The notes: generated from the letters alone by a model not told the origin. Numbered from the stretch's first letter, positions 52,633 to 62,620 are shown. The stretch: 64,000 nt of DNA from Paenibacillus contaminans (GCF_003285015.1 NZ_QMFB01000035.1:1-64000); one strand, 5' to 3'. Program-made: numbers and translations.

Positions 52633-54675
52633 TCAATTTGTCAGACGTTCTAGTTTCATCAAGACAGAATAGATCATGATAGCGGCTTCCGCCCGGCTTG
52701 CGTGCGCCGCTGCTCTAAAGCTGCCGTCCTCATAGCCCTGTATCAGACCCGCACCTTGCAGCCTTGCGACCGCATCGCGGGCGTAGCCGGAGACGGCTTC
52801 TATGTCTGTGAATATATTGGCGGAAACTGGCCCTTTCAGCTTCAACGCGCGGTCGATCATGACCGCGATGTCTTCGCGCCGAATCGCATCGTTCACGCCG
52901 AATGTGCCGTCTTCCCGTCCATTAACAATACCTAAAGCAACAGCATTCCTGATTGCTTCCATATACCATTGCGCATCATCGACATCAGTGAAGGAGGCAG
53001 ACTTAGCAGCGACGCTGTTCTTCAGTCCTAACGCGTTCATCAGCATCTGAAGGAATTCGGCACGGGTAACGGTGCCGTCAGGATCGAAACGATTGTCGCC
53101 TTTGCCTTCCACGGCGTCTCTGGCATACAGAGCTTCAATGCTTTCACGCGCCCAGTCAGCGGAATCCAGGTCAGTAAAGCTAACGTCGCGATAGCCAACT
53201 GCATAGCTGCCGGAATGGTCCGCCTGGAACGTTGCAAAGCCGTTAACAGGATCGTACTGGCTTGACGGAACGACTTCAAGCTTGCCATCGGCCGTAATGG
53301 AGTAGACAATTACTTGATGGGCATTCTCCCCGGACTGCTTCATATAAGGTATCCGAATTTTGACCGTTTCCATATGCTCCGGTTTGGCTCCGTCCAGCAA
53401 CAGTGTAAAATTGGCTGCAGGATGATCGCCGATCCGATCGCGCACGGAAGACGGGAGGTCTTTCCCAACTACTTGCGTAATAGATAGAGTCAGCACCCCG
53501 GCTGCGGAGCTCGACACCCCTTGCTTCAGTTGGTCGGCTGGAATCGTGACTGTCCCCAAGCCCATATCGACGGACAAAGACAACCCGCGGTTCACTACAT
53601 CGGAAAGTGCGTCGATTGGAAACGAGACGGCAACTGACTGCAGTTTCTTCGCATCATCCTTCACATCCAGTTCAATCGTAAGGGTTCCCGCGGCACTATC
53701 CATAGCCTTACGGATTGCCTCCGTAGGTATCGCTGCCGTAATGCTCCCATCATCGTCAGGCTGCAAAGACCACTGAATTCGATCAGCCGATACGACAGGA
53801 GGCGTGGCAGCGCCGTTGTTTCCATTGTTGCCGTTATTTCCGCTATTCCCGTTACTACTGTTGCTTCCATTATTGTCGTTATTACCGTTATTACCGTTGT
53901 TGCCATTGTTGCCGTTATTACCGTTATTACCGTTATTACCGTTGTTACCTTCGTTCCCGTTATTGCCATTGTTACTCTTATTCGGCACAACCGGAGCGGA
54001 AGCCGAAGAAACTTCGCTTTTGCCCATCGCATTGATCGCTCTCACCGTAAACGTATAGCTCGTTCCGTTGGTCAGGCCGCTAACCTTGATCGGGCTTGCC
54101 GTTCCGGCCACCACCTGATTACCCGGTGAAACCATCACCTCGTACCCCGTAACCGGACTTCCTCCATTGTCTGCCGGGGCCGTGAAAGAAACGGTCGCTT
54201 CGCCGTCTCCGGCAGTTGCCGACACATTCCCGGGCACGCCCGGAATCGTGGCTGGAGTCGCGCTCACCTGATTGGAAGCAACGCTCAAGCCGCCGGAGTT
54301 GCCCGCCTTCACTGCAAAATAATACGTCATGCCATTAACCAAATTGGAGAGGGTATAAGTAGCATTTGTCACCGTGATCGCTTCATCAAACGGGAACGAC
54401 TCCGCCGCAGTGGACATGTACACGTTGTAATAGACGGAATCCGGCACTTCATCCCATGTCAGAACAACCTGCCGATCTCCCGCGGTTGCTTGCAAATGTT
54501 GCGGAGCGGCCGGGACTCCTTGCTCGTTAACGACCTGTGTAATCGTGAAGGTCACATCCTGCATATGAGCAGCCGACACCTTTATCGTCGCGGTGTAGGT
54601 TCCTGCCGCCGGACCTTCACCGTAAAGCTTGCAGACTCTCCAATGCCTAACGTAGCCGTTTCCGGCTGGGTCCAT
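52633..54675 (-). CDS. C-terminal part of frameshifted SLH surface enzyme
   Basis: This frame is open from an ATG at 54675, but homology starts near 54612 (PAAGTYTATIKVSAAHMQDV), directly continuing the upstream frame. Two fibronectin type III domains follow (VPAAPQHLQATAGDRQVVLT; GVPGNVSATAGDGEATVSFT), then a linker of Asn-Asn-Gly repeats (53814-53983), a beta-rich domain, and three SLH domains (SFTDLDSADWARESIEALYA; SFTDVDDAQWYMEAIRNAVA; IFTDIEAVSGYARDAVARLQ) that bind pyruvylated wall polymer. On its own it lacks a signal peptide, so it cannot reach the surface. It is therefore best read as the second half of the gene starting at 58067, with a one-base deletion at about 54610-54620. Confidence 0.85.
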   Translation of the reverse strand: MDPAGNGYVRHWRVCKLYGEGPAAGTYTATIKVSAAHMQDVTFTITQVVNEQGVPAAPQHLQATAGDRQVVLTWDEVPDSVYYNVYMSTAAESFPFDEAITVTNATYTLSNLVNGMTYYFAVKAGNSGGLSVASNQVSATPATIPGVPGNVSATAGDGEATVSFTAPADNGGSPVTGYEVMVSPGNQVVAGTASPIKVSGLTNGTSYTFTVRAINAMGKSEVSSASAPVVPNKSNNGNNGNEGNNGNNGNNGNNGNNGNNGNNGNNDNNGSNSSNGNSGNNGNNGNNGAATPPVVSADRIQWSLQPDDDGSITAAIPTEAIRKAMDSAAGTLTIELDVKDDAKKLQSVAVSFPIDALSDVVNRGLSLSVDMGLGTVTIPADQLKQGVSSSAAGVLTLSITQVVGKDLPSSVRDRIGDHPAANFTLLLDGAKPEHMETVKIRIPYMKQSGENAHQVIVYSITADGKLEVVPSSQYDPVNGFATFQADHSGSYAVGYRDVSFTDLDSADWARESIEALYARDAVEGKGDNRFDPDGTVTRAEFLQMLMNALGLKNSVAAKSASFTDVDDAQWYMEAIRNAVALGIVNGREDGTFGVNDAIRREDIAVMIDRALKLKGPVSANIFTDIEAVSGYARDAVARLQGAGLIQGYEDGSFRAAAHASRAEAAIMIYSVLMKLERLTN
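53814..53983 (-). repeat. 9-bp tandem repeat encoding an Asn-Gly linker
   Basis: GGTAATAAC and variants repeat about 18 times and encode Asn-Asn-Gly. All units are multiples of three, so the linker can change length without a frameshift. Confidence 0.85.
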
Positions 54676-57600
54676 ATAAAATCTTGCGCATGTTCACCGC
54701 TAACCGCAACGGTCAGCCCGCTCAAAGCCGCTGTTCCGCTATTCCCCACCTGAATGACCTTCGTCTCCTGCGTGCCAGGCTCATAACCCGCCCGCAGCTG
54801 CGCTGCTGTCTGGTCGCCTATTTCGGCGATAGCATACACAGGCGTAACCAAATGAACCACGCTCTGGTCGGCAGGACTCCAGACCGCACCGCCGCCCCAG
54901 CTGTACCAAGCCGTTTGACCATGATAATTACGAAGGAAAAGCGCTTTGAATTTGTCATCGGTTTGCGGGTCCACCCCAAAGCTGGCAAACGGTATCGCCT
55001 GAATCACATTCCAGCGATCCCCCAGCGTAGTGGCGCCGGCCGTAAACTCTGCTTCAGGAGCCAATTTCGGTCCCGTTTTATACGTGAACTTAACACCTAG
55101 CGGATTCGTGAAATAAGCATAGGTAGTGCCGCCTTTGCCATCAGACAAATGCGTTTCCGCCGAATCGTCAGCACCGCTTCTCCACCATGATCCCGGCGCG
55201 TCCTGACTTATGATTCTGCCATTCATATCGTTGTCGAAATTCTCGTAACCGACGTATAAATGCTCATCGTCCCACAACAGATATACCTTCGTCTCGACAG
55301 AAGGAGTCTGATTGGTGCCCATTTTCAGGAAAGCGGTTATCGGTTCCGCGACTGACCAGGGGCCCTGACTGAAATCAAGCGCGCTTACAATCTCTTCCTG
55401 TGTTGCAGACGTTTTTACCGCATTGCCTGTAACCTGCTGACGTCCCCCGTACTTGAAGGTCATTTCCATAAAGGTCGAACGAATCGGTTCAATTCTTGCT
55501 TTGGCGCGTTCATCCGCAAGCTCCCAGGCTTCGTTGAGCTCCTGCGCCGCTGCCTCCTGAATGCCGGCCTGCACAATGTATTGCCCGATCAGCTGACTCT
55601 CATTCGAGTACCAATTGATCGGCTGTTGGTCGTAGTTCCAGCCCTGCTTGATCAGATTATAGTACCGTTTCATCGGCTCGGCCGCCGCACCATATGCCTT
55701 GTGGACGAATTCATTCGTGAGCGCCTCGATGTCGGCATCCGGATTCCAGAACAACTTCTCGAACAGCCAAAATTGCAGCGCATTGACTCCCCAGGCTTCG
55801 CTCTTGGCGTCGACTATCCCTTCCGGCAACATGCCCAGAATACCCAGTTCGCGATAATACTGCACATCGGCCTGAACCTTCTCGGCGAGCGGCCGCTCAT
55901 AAGACTTTGCATAGCAGCAGCCGTAATAGTTGTACATGACGATGTTTTTCGTCAGCTTTACCCACTCTTCAAGCATTTGTTTATATTTGTAGTTGTTGCT
56001 TTGCTGATTCTCCGTATTGATCGGAATCCGCTCGTCTTCGCCGGCCGGGGCCATCACAATGACGATGTTGTCCTCCAATTCAACCTTCGGCGGCACTTCT
56101 GTAAAGAAATACGCGTACGAAACAATTTTCACTTCCGGATTCGTCTGCTTCACCTCCGCCGCCACTTTATTCAGAAAGGTGAAAAAGACGGTAGACTTGT
56201 AAGCCGGATCGTCAGGCTGCACAACGAGACCGCCCGGCGTCGTGAACGGCAGTTTACTCTCCGCGCTTTGCGTGAAGCTATGATTGTCGTTGATCCCGAT
56301 TCCGATATACTCCGTCCCGTACGTTTGATAGAACGTCTTCACTTTCCCCGCAATGATCGAAGGGATATCCGGATGATAGAAATTGATTTGCGTTGCACCC
56401 GTGACAGGCACGTATTGTCCGTTTTCCCAGTTGTAATATTCCGGATGTGAGCTAAAAAATTCCTGGTTCGGCAGCCAGTAACTCAAGCTGTGACCCAGAT
56501 TAACCGCTTTGAGACCGATGCTTTCATGCCCCGCCCAGTACGAAAGATTGCCGAATTCCGCGAACTTGGCGTTCAGTTTGTTGCGGGCAAGCATCTGGTT
56601 CGTTCGGGCATCCGTATGAAATTCGCCGTTCGCGCCAACGCCCGGCGTATGCCAGCCGCGAATCGCAAAAGGCGATTTCTCCCGATAGTCGGTCTGCACC
56701 GCCTGAATGGTCGGCCGCGGCTCGTAAATCGTTCCAACATCGGACGCCCGGGTCCACAGCACGCCAGCGTTTTTCTCCAGAAAATCATAGACGCCGTTCA
56801 GGACGCCGCGAGGCTCAGAGCCGAAAATATAGATGGTGTTCCCCGATTGCCGGACAGCGAATCCATCGGAATTCTCCAAGAAAGCCAAATCGTCCGCAAA
56901 CAACGTGGACAGCTCCGGATAAGATTCCGGCGTTGCCAGTATAATGCGGGTATGCTCGGCGCCGGATTCGGGCGCTTCCACATTGGCCGGCGTGTTCACG
57001 GCCGGTTCGTTCCCCAACTCCTCCGCCGTATTGGCGGGGCTAATCGTTACATCGTCGACCCACAAGGTGTTCGTTCCAATGGCATCATTGTAAGCCCATA
57101 CTGCAATCCAGTTATAATCGAAGTCCAAATTCGGATTGCGCGTGTAAGGGATCTCCACGTAAGTCCAATCGGCGCCGATCTCAACACGCAGCTTGGTCGA
57201 ACCATTCGTAATGTCGCTGTTATTCTTGAGCGAGCGGAACTCCATCGTGATTCTGCCCGCACGCGATCCCTTCATCCACGCCTTCAGCACGTACTCGCGC
57301 CCTGGCTCCAAATACAGCTTCTGATCCGTCCGCGCATACGTGTAACCGCTTGCGGGCACCGTTATGCGCATGGAAGACGCGCCACTATGCTTCTCCGTCA
57401 CATCTCGCGTTGCGACACCGGTTGATGCCCACCAGCCTGCAAGATCGGCGTCGAAGCCCGAATTCACAACGATATTCCGATCCAGCTGCACGTTCAAGGT
57501 TAGCAGCTCCAGCTCCTCGCCATTCGCAAGCGTCTTCATCTCCACTTGATACGTACCGTCTATCGTTTGCGCAAGCACCGATATGACAGCGCTTACACTC

Positions 57601-58067
57601 GCTGTTTGCCAGGGAGCCAGATTGATCGGGTTCAACGGCCCGACACGCAGCGATCCCTGATCCGTCTGGAGGAAACTCACTTGAGCAGCCGAAACGCTGT
57701 TATTCGTCACTTTGATCGAAAATGCGTATTCGCCGCTCTTCGTAATTCGCAAGGTATCGGTTTCGAGACTTGCGCTTACGCCATCCTTGCTCAAATCCGC
57801 TCTGGCAATCGGCAGCTCGGCGCCGCTAATCTGCCTGATTGTGTTCTGCAGCTCAGCCGCGGCCAGCGCCTCCAGGTCGGTGCCGGTTGTAGAAAGAATG
57901 ATTCCTGCTTGGGCTTGGCTGTTGCCTGCGATCGTTAATGCATCCGCAAGCTCTGCCTGCCCGGTTTCGGGAACCGCCTGGCCAGCATTGGCTGTCTGGC
58001 CGGAGCCGAACAGCGGCGTCAACGCAATCAACAAAATGAGCAGCCATAATAATGCCTTTTTCTTCAA
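54582..58067 (-). CDS. N-terminal part of frameshifted surface enzyme, DUF4838-like
   Basis: Part 1 of a cell-surface glycosidase-like protein, 1161 residues. TTG at 58067 is chosen: GGGAGG lies 8 nt upstream and a signal peptide follows (LKKKALLWLLILLIALTPLF). Domains in order: beta-sandwich, carbohydrate-binding module (VVNSGFDADLAGWW to TLWVDDVTIS), a GH67-like N-terminal domain (GNTIYIFGSEPRGVLNGVYD), a barrel of DUF4838 type (EYIGIGINDNHSFTQSAESK, NIVMYNYYGCCYAK), a CBM9-like module (VYLLWDDEHLYVGYENFDND), and an Ig-like domain cut at 54582. The frame breaks inside SFTVKV; the rest is in the 52.6-54.7 kb frame. Together about 1820 residues. The enzyme's substrate is unknown; alpha-glucuronidase-like action is suggested only by fold. 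Confidence 0.82.
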   Translation of the reverse strand: MKKKALLWLLILLIALTPLFGSGQTANAGQAVPETGQAELADALTIAGNSQAQAGIILSTTGTDLEALAAAELQNTIRQISGAELPIARADLSKDGVSASLETDTLRITKSGEYAFSIKVTNNSVSAAQVSFLQTDQGSLRVGPLNPINLAPWQTASVSAVISVLAQTIDGTYQVEMKTLANGEELELLTLNVQLDRNIVVNSGFDADLAGWWASTGVATRDVTEKHSGASSMRITVPASGYTYARTDQKLYLEPGREYVLKAWMKGSRAGRITMEFRSLKNNSDITNGSTKLRVEIGADWTYVEIPYTRNPNLDFDYNWIAVWAYNDAIGTNTLWVDDVTISPANTAEELGNEPAVNTPANVEAPESGAEHTRIILATPESYPELSTLFADDLAFLENSDGFAVRQSGNTIYIFGSEPRGVLNGVYDFLEKNAGVLWTRASDVGTIYEPRPTIQAVQTDYREKSPFAIRGWHTPGVGANGEFHTDARTNQMLARNKLNAKFAEFGNLSYWAGHESIGLKAVNLGHSLSYWLPNQEFFSSHPEYYNWENGQYVPVTGATQINFYHPDIPSIIAGKVKTFYQTYGTEYIGIGINDNHSFTQSAESKLPFTTPGGLVVQPDDPAYKSTVFFTFLNKVAAEVKQTNPEVKIVSYAYFFTEVPPKVELEDNIVIVMAPAGEDERIPINTENQQSNNYKYKQMLEEWVKLTKNIVMYNYYGCCYAKSYERPLAEKVQADVQYYRELGILGMLPEGIVDAKSEAWGVNALQFWLFEKLFWNPDADIEALTNEFVHKAYGAAAEPMKRYYNLIKQGWNYDQQPINWYSNESQLIGQYIVQAGIQEAAAQELNEAWELADERAKARIEPIRSTFMEMTFKYGGRQQVTGNAVKTSATQEEIVSALDFSQGPWSVAEPITAFLKMGTNQTPSVETKVYLLWDDEHLYVGYENFDNDMNGRIISQDAPGSWWRSGADDSAETHLSDGKGGTTYAYFTNPLGVKFTYKTGPKLAPEAEFTAGATTLGDRWNVIQAIPFASFGVDPQTDDKFKALFLRNYHGQTAWYSWGGGAVWSPADQSVVHLVTPVYAIAEIGDQTAAQLRAGYEPGTQETKVIQVGNSGTAALSGLTVAVSGEHAQDFIWTQPETATLGIGESASFTVKVRRQEPTPRR

Positions 58068-58099
58068 GACAATTGCCTCCCTTTTTCGCAATAACCTGC

Positions 58100-58260
58100 T
58101 GGTTTTCTTGGTCGCGACATCATCAATCCACAGCTTCCCCGTTCCCAGGCTGTCATCGTAGCCCCAGAAGCTGATCAAATTATAGTCGATATCCCGATTC
58201 GGATCACGCGTATACGACAACTCCACATAGGTCCTGTCGGTGCCGATCTCTACCCGATGA
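58100..58260 (-). pseudogene. Fragment of a carbohydrate-binding module
   Basis: Minus-strand translation HRVEIGTDRTYVELSYTRD...LWIDDVATKK is a close match to LRVEIGADWTYVEIPYTRN...LWVDDVTIS inside the downstream surface enzyme. Only the last third of the module is left, without start or signal peptide. It is a piece of a lost paralogue, or a partial duplication of its neighbour, lying exactly before the intact gene. Confidence 0.75.
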
Positions 58261-58349
58261 CTTGTTAACCGTTCGGAATGTGTTTTTGGAGAAGGCGCGT
58301 TCCACTGCGCCCCTCCTGTTTATTTGTGCCAAATCTATAGCTCCATATT

Positions 58350-58850
58350 TTCTCCGTCGCATCGATGAAATAAGCGCCCTTTAGCTGCAGATTGTCCCCA
58401 CGCGCACCCACTGCACCTTATCTTGTTCGGCAGACGCTTCCTCCGGGACATAGCCGTACAGGATCGTTATTCGGCCGCTGCTAACATAAGGCGCAAGCAT
58501 ATCCTCCAGAACCCGCACAGCTACTTGCGGCTCATGACAAACCCGGCTCACCCAACCGTTGCCGGGCTTCAAATACTCGTCGTCCCTCGCCGCTTGTGTA
58601 AGCGGATAGTTCTCCTAGTAATAACGGCGTACGCGATCGCGGAATTCGCGGTATGTACGCGTGCAGCCGAAGCTTTCGATCCAGGGATGCTCATCGGGCG
58701 GAACCGCCTGGCTTGTCAGCTGCCCGCCCCACCAATCCGTCTCCTCTGTCAGGATGACCCGCATCCCCATCTTCGCGGCGGCGAGCGCAGCCATGCACCC
58801 GCCGATGCCTCTCCGCCTAACACAACAATGTCAGCGAGCGAATGCCTTCC
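58350..58850 (-). pseudogene. Decayed FAD-dependent oxidoreductase
   Basis: Relative of the intact gene at 29.3-30.9 kb. DIVVLGGE breaks by frameshift into GIGGCMAALAAAKMGMRVIL, and TEETDWWGGQLTSQAVPPDE follows. An in-frame TAG at 58615-58617 interrupts RVRRYY*ENYPLT; then SRVCHEPQVAVRVLEDMLAP continues, and after another shift YFIDATE ends the similarity near 58350. The C-terminal two-thirds are missing. The DNA then joins the carbohydrate-module fragment. Its place after the binding-protein gene mirrors sugar loci that have an intact oxidoreductase. Confidence 0.85.
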
Positions 58851-58859
58851 CTCTCTCCA

Positions 58860-60389
58860 TTACTTCACCGTTGCGTACCAGCTATTGGCCGCTTTCATCA
58901 TTTCCTCCCCGCCGTCGGCCTTCCACTGCTGCAGGAACTTGTCATATTGGTTGATAGGCTTTGCACCGGTAATAAATTTGATAAATTCGTCCTCGGTGAA
59001 CTTGGCAAGCTTTTGCTTGTTTTTGGATACTTCCGGTATCGGAGGTGCAAACATCAATGCATCATTGTAAGTAATACCTTTGGCATTTTTCTGGAACGTC
59101 TCAAAATAGTTCTGTACAACCGGGTTTTTGCGCACGCGCGCCTGCCAGTAAACCGGGTACTTCTCTTCGTCGATGCCTGTCAGCAATTCGCCCGCAAAGT
59201 TCCACTCTTCCTCGAAGACCGGAAGAATCGGATAATATTTTCCGTCCTCTACCTTGTAATGTTTACCCTCTTGGCCAAGAGACAGGTGTTTAAAAATTTC
59301 CTCTTCGAATTTCTTGTCCAGATACTTGATCGTCTCTTCCTTGTTAGGAGCCCACTTCGGAATTCCGATAAAAAATCCGATGCCGCCGGAAGCGCTCGCA
59401 TGCGCCGCGCCGGAAGCGTCCTTCAGCGGAGGAAGAATGCCGATCTTCGCGTCAGGGCTTTTGGATGCAAGCGCATCGGTTATGCTCGCCCCATTCCACC
59501 AGCCCTCGCGGTACATGAAGGATTGGCCGCTTGTAAATCTTTCGATCAGCGTATTCGGCTGGTTAATCGCCCACTCCGGATCGATCAGGCCTTCCGTATA
59601 TAACTGATTCATGAACGTAAGGTATTCCACCGTTTTTGGATCTTCGGCCAGATGAATGATTTTGCCGCCTTCTACCTTCATTTGGTTCGCTACGCCGTAC
59701 AACCAGCCCATCGCAGCGCCGATCTCGCCCTGGATAGGATCTTTGCCGCCCGACAAAGGAATGACTTTTTTCTTCGCTTTAATTTCTCTCAGCACATTGA
59801 CCAGTTCTTCCAACGTGGTCGGAACCTGCAGCTTCAGCTCATCCAGCCAATCCTGCCGGTAAACCATCGAGTAGCCAGCCGTGATACCGCTGCCGGCAAG
59901 CTCCGGAATCGCCAATATTTGATCTTTCATTGTCGCGCCGTTCCATGAGCCTTTGGAAATAACCCGTTTCATATTCGGCCCGTATTTATCAATCAGTTCA
60001 TTCAGCGGCTCCAGCGCACCCGAGGAAGCAAGCTGCGCAAACTGACCCGCATTCAGCTTCATGAAATCATAAGACTCCTGGTTGGCCATAAGAAGATTCA
60101 GCTTCTCATCGGCATTCTCCACCGGCAGCATGTTGTATTTTACCGTATAGCCCGTTGCTTCTTTCAAGTAATTCGTAACCGGATTATCATTGGGGTCGTA
60201 ACGATTATAAGGCAGCAGCTCGCGCAGCACCGGCTTTGGCTTATCCGTGTCAGGCTGCTTGCTTGCCGCGCCGCCGCTCGGCGATGGCGAGCTTGTCTGC
60301 GAACCTCCCTGATTGCCTCCGCTGCTGCAGCCTGCGGCAGACGCTGCTACCGCAAGGATCAATAATGACGTTGTCAACTTTTTGTTCAT
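58860..60389 (-). CDS. Sugar ABC transporter substrate-binding lipoprotein
   Basis: Binding lipoprotein of 509 residues. The lipobox is SAAGC, with Cys21 lipidated, followed by a Gly/Ser/Gln-rich tether. The body has FMKLNAGQFAQLASSGALEP, MVYRQDWLDELKLQVPTTLE and WAINQPNTLIERFTSGQSFM, as in LplA-like family members. It follows the LplC gene by about 265 bp, so the order LplB, LplC, binding protein differs from the 24-27 kb operon, where the binding protein is first. Ligand probably comes from the downstream surface enzyme. Confidence 0.9.
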   Translation of the reverse strand: MNKKLTTSLLILAVAASAAGCSSGGNQGGSQTSSPSPSGGAASKQPDTDKPKPVLRELLPYNRYDPNDNPVTNYLKEATGYTVKYNMLPVENADEKLNLLMANQESYDFMKLNAGQFAQLASSGALEPLNELIDKYGPNMKRVISKGSWNGATMKDQILAIPELAGSGITAGYSMVYRQDWLDELKLQVPTTLEELVNVLREIKAKKKVIPLSGGKDPIQGEIGAAMGWLYGVANQMKVEGGKIIHLAEDPKTVEYLTFMNQLYTEGLIDPEWAINQPNTLIERFTSGQSFMYREGWWNGASITDALASKSPDAKIGILPPLKDASGAAHASASGGIGFFIGIPKWAPNKEETIKYLDKKFEEEIFKHLSLGQEGKHYKVEDGKYYPILPVFEEEWNFAGELLTGIDEEKYPVYWQARVRKNPVVQNYFETFQKNAKGITYNDALMFAPPIPEVSKNKQKLAKFTEDEFIKFITGAKPINQYDKFLQQWKADGGEEMMKAANSWYATVK

Positions 60390-60653
60390 GTCTGTTTGCG
60401 CCTCCCTATAATAACTTCCTTTTCACGAACCTGCCCTTCTCCAATCCCGCCGTTAGCCGCCTCTCGCTCTCCGGTCACCCCCCTTCACAAATAAACGTTC
60501 ATGGCCTCTCGGCCGCAGGCTAGATGAAAACTCAGCCTCGTGAATGTTCTTTTTCGTAAAACGTCTACAGCGTCTTCAGACGCCCGTCGTTTACCGAGAA
60601 ATCGAGCCGCATCTACGATATACGTCTGAGATTTTGAAATACCGGCTTGCCGA

Positions 60654-61559
60654 TCAGCCTTTGACAGAACCGATAAGAACCCCTTTAACAAAATACTTCT
60701 GCAAAAATGGATAGACGAGCAGGATCGGCAATGTAGCAAGAATGATGGAAGCCGCCTGAATCGATTGCGGCGAGGCGTTCATGGCCGCATCCACGTTGAC
60801 GTGGTTGCCGCTTCTCAGGAAAGCGTCGCTGGATGAAACGAACAGCTCCTTCAAGTACAACTGCAAGGGCTTTAAATCCGGCGAATTGATATAGACCAGC
60901 GAAGTAAAATAATCGTTCCAGAACTGCACCGCGTAGAACAATCCGATCGTCGCGAATACGGGCAGCGAAAGCGGCAATATGATGCGCCATAGAATAGTCA
61001 GATTGGAGGCTCCATCCAGCTTGGCCGATTCCTCCAGACTATCCGGCAAATTCTCGAAATGGCTCTTGATAATCAACATATTGTACACGCTGATCATCAC
61101 CGGCAGGAACAGGACAGGCAGCTGATCGATCAACCCTAGACTGCGCATAAGCAAATACGTCGGGATCAGGCCGCCGCTGAACAGCATCGTGAATACATAC
61201 ATGATGATAAAAAACTTGCGTCCGCGCAGCCTCGGCTTGGACAAAGGGTACGCGGCCAAAGCAGTCATGAACAAAGCGCTGAGCGTTCCGAGTACCGTAA
61301 CGAGCAGGGATATTTTCAGCGCATTCAGGAACAAAGCGTTGCTGGCTACAAATTTATACGTGCTGAATTGCAAGCCTATCGGAATCAGATTAACCTGGCC
61401 CGATACGACCGCCGCTTCGCTGCTCAGCGACTTGGCGATCAGGTTCAGAAACGGAAAAAGAGTCGTCAAGCCTAGCAAACTAAAAAAGACAATATTACAT
61501 AAAGCAAATACTTTCTCTCCAACGGATTCTTTGATTGCGCTTCCGGATGCCGTTTTCAT
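60654..61559 (-). CDS. Sugar ABC transporter permease (LplC type)
   Basis: Inner-membrane permease of 301 residues with six segments. The EAA loop is EESAKLDGASNLTILWRIIL followed by PLSLP, and the end FLQKYFVKGVLIGSVKG is that of LplC. GGGGGC lies before the ATG. It starts 10 nt after the LplB stop. No ATPase is encoded in the cluster. Confidence 0.92.
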   Translation of the reverse strand: MKTASGSAIKESVGEKVFALCNIVFFSLLGLTTLFPFLNLIAKSLSSEAAVVSGQVNLIPIGLQFSTYKFVASNALFLNALKISLLVTVLGTLSALFMTALAAYPLSKPRLRGRKFFIIMYVFTMLFSGGLIPTYLLMRSLGLIDQLPVLFLPVMISVYNMLIIKSHFENLPDSLEESAKLDGASNLTILWRIILPLSLPVFATIGLFYAVQFWNDYFTSLVYINSPDLKPLQLYLKELFVSSSDAFLRSGNHVNVDAAMNASPQSIQAASIILATLPILLVYPFLQKYFVKGVLIGSVKG

Positions 61560-61569
61560 GGATGCCCCC

Positions 61570-62526
61570 TTACCAAATGCCGCTTTGCGTATATTTTCTG
61601 GTTAACCAGTTCCCCCCGATGATGAGAACGAAGGCAATAATGGATTCAAACAACCCGACGGCGGTGGAGAAGCTGTAATTTTGCTCGCCAAGTCCGACCC
61701 GGTACACATACGTTCCGATGACATCCGCAACATTGTAGACGCTTGGATTGTACATGACCAGAATTTGCTCCGTACCCGCTTCCAGTATGGCCCCCAGTCT
61801 CAAAATAAACATCAGCGTAATGATCGGAACGAGGCCCGGAATCGTAATATGAATCGTCTGCTTCCATTTGCCGGCGCCGTCCATTTTGGCCGCTTCGTAC
61901 AGCTGCTGGTCGATTCCCATCATAGCTGCAAGATAAATGATCATGTTCCAACCGATTTCCTTCCAGCCTGCGGAAGTAATCAACACGGAACGAAAAATAT
62001 CGCTGTCCAGGAAAAAGCGGATCGGCTCTCCGCCAAGCGACACAATCAATTTATTGACAAGACCGCCGTTGACAGACAACAGATCGAGGAACAAACCGCC
62101 TACGATTACCCAGGACAGAAAATGAGGCAAATAGACAATCGTTTGCACCGTTCGTTTGAACGCGAGATGTCTCAGCTCATTCATCATGATCGCCATCATA
62201 ATGGGCAGCGGAAACAAGAAAATAATCTTGTACAACGAGATGATGAGCGTATTGCGAAACACCTCCATAAAATCGGCCGAAGTAAACAGCCTCGCAAAAT
62301 GTTTGAGCCCCGCCCACTCGCTGTCCGCTATGCCGGTGAAAATATTAAAATCCTTAAACGCAATAACGATTCCATACATCGGCGTATACTTGAAGAGCAG
62401 CAAAAAAACGATGCCCGGGATCAATGCCGCATACAAGTCCCAATCCTTCCTGATGTCGACGAGCAGTTGCCGGCTATACGATCGCCGCGCCGCCTGTATC
62501 GTCTCGGTCCGCTTACCCAGATGCAT
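61570..62526 (-). CDS. Sugar ABC transporter permease (LplB type)
   Basis: Inner-membrane permease of 318 residues. Hallmarks are KYTPMYGIVIAFKDFNIFTG, the EAA loop YEAAKMDGAGKWKQT followed by ITIPGLVP, and the end WLTRKYTQSGIW. ATG at 62526 has AGGAGG 6 nt upstream; the frame extends to 62571 without a site. It is first in the second sugar cluster and follows the response-regulator gene by about 170 bp with a hairpin between. Confidence 0.92.
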   Translation of the reverse strand: MHLGKRTETIQAARRSYSRQLLVDIRKDWDLYAALIPGIVFLLLFKYTPMYGIVIAFKDFNIFTGIADSEWAGLKHFARLFTSADFMEVFRNTLIISLYKIIFLFPLPIMMAIMMNELRHLAFKRTVQTIVYLPHFLSWVIVGGLFLDLLSVNGGLVNKLIVSLGGEPIRFFLDSDIFRSVLITSAGWKEIGWNMIIYLAAMMGIDQQLYEAAKMDGAGKWKQTIHITIPGLVPIITLMFILRLGAILEAGTEQILVMYNPSVYNVADVIGTYVYRVGLGEQNYSFSTAVGLFESIIAFVLIIGGNWLTRKYTQSGIW

Positions 62527-62620
62527 ACTATTCCTCCTACACAAAATGTTATAAACGAAGGGGATTGCCATCCCCCCCTGTCCCGGACCTTCACCTTAAA
62601 GATGCCGCCCAACGCAAAAT

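Noticed and set aside
54595..54625. Programmed -1 frameshift between the two halves of the surface enzyme
   Set aside because: No X XXY YYZ slippery sequence or strong downstream structure was seen; a one-base deletion is simpler.
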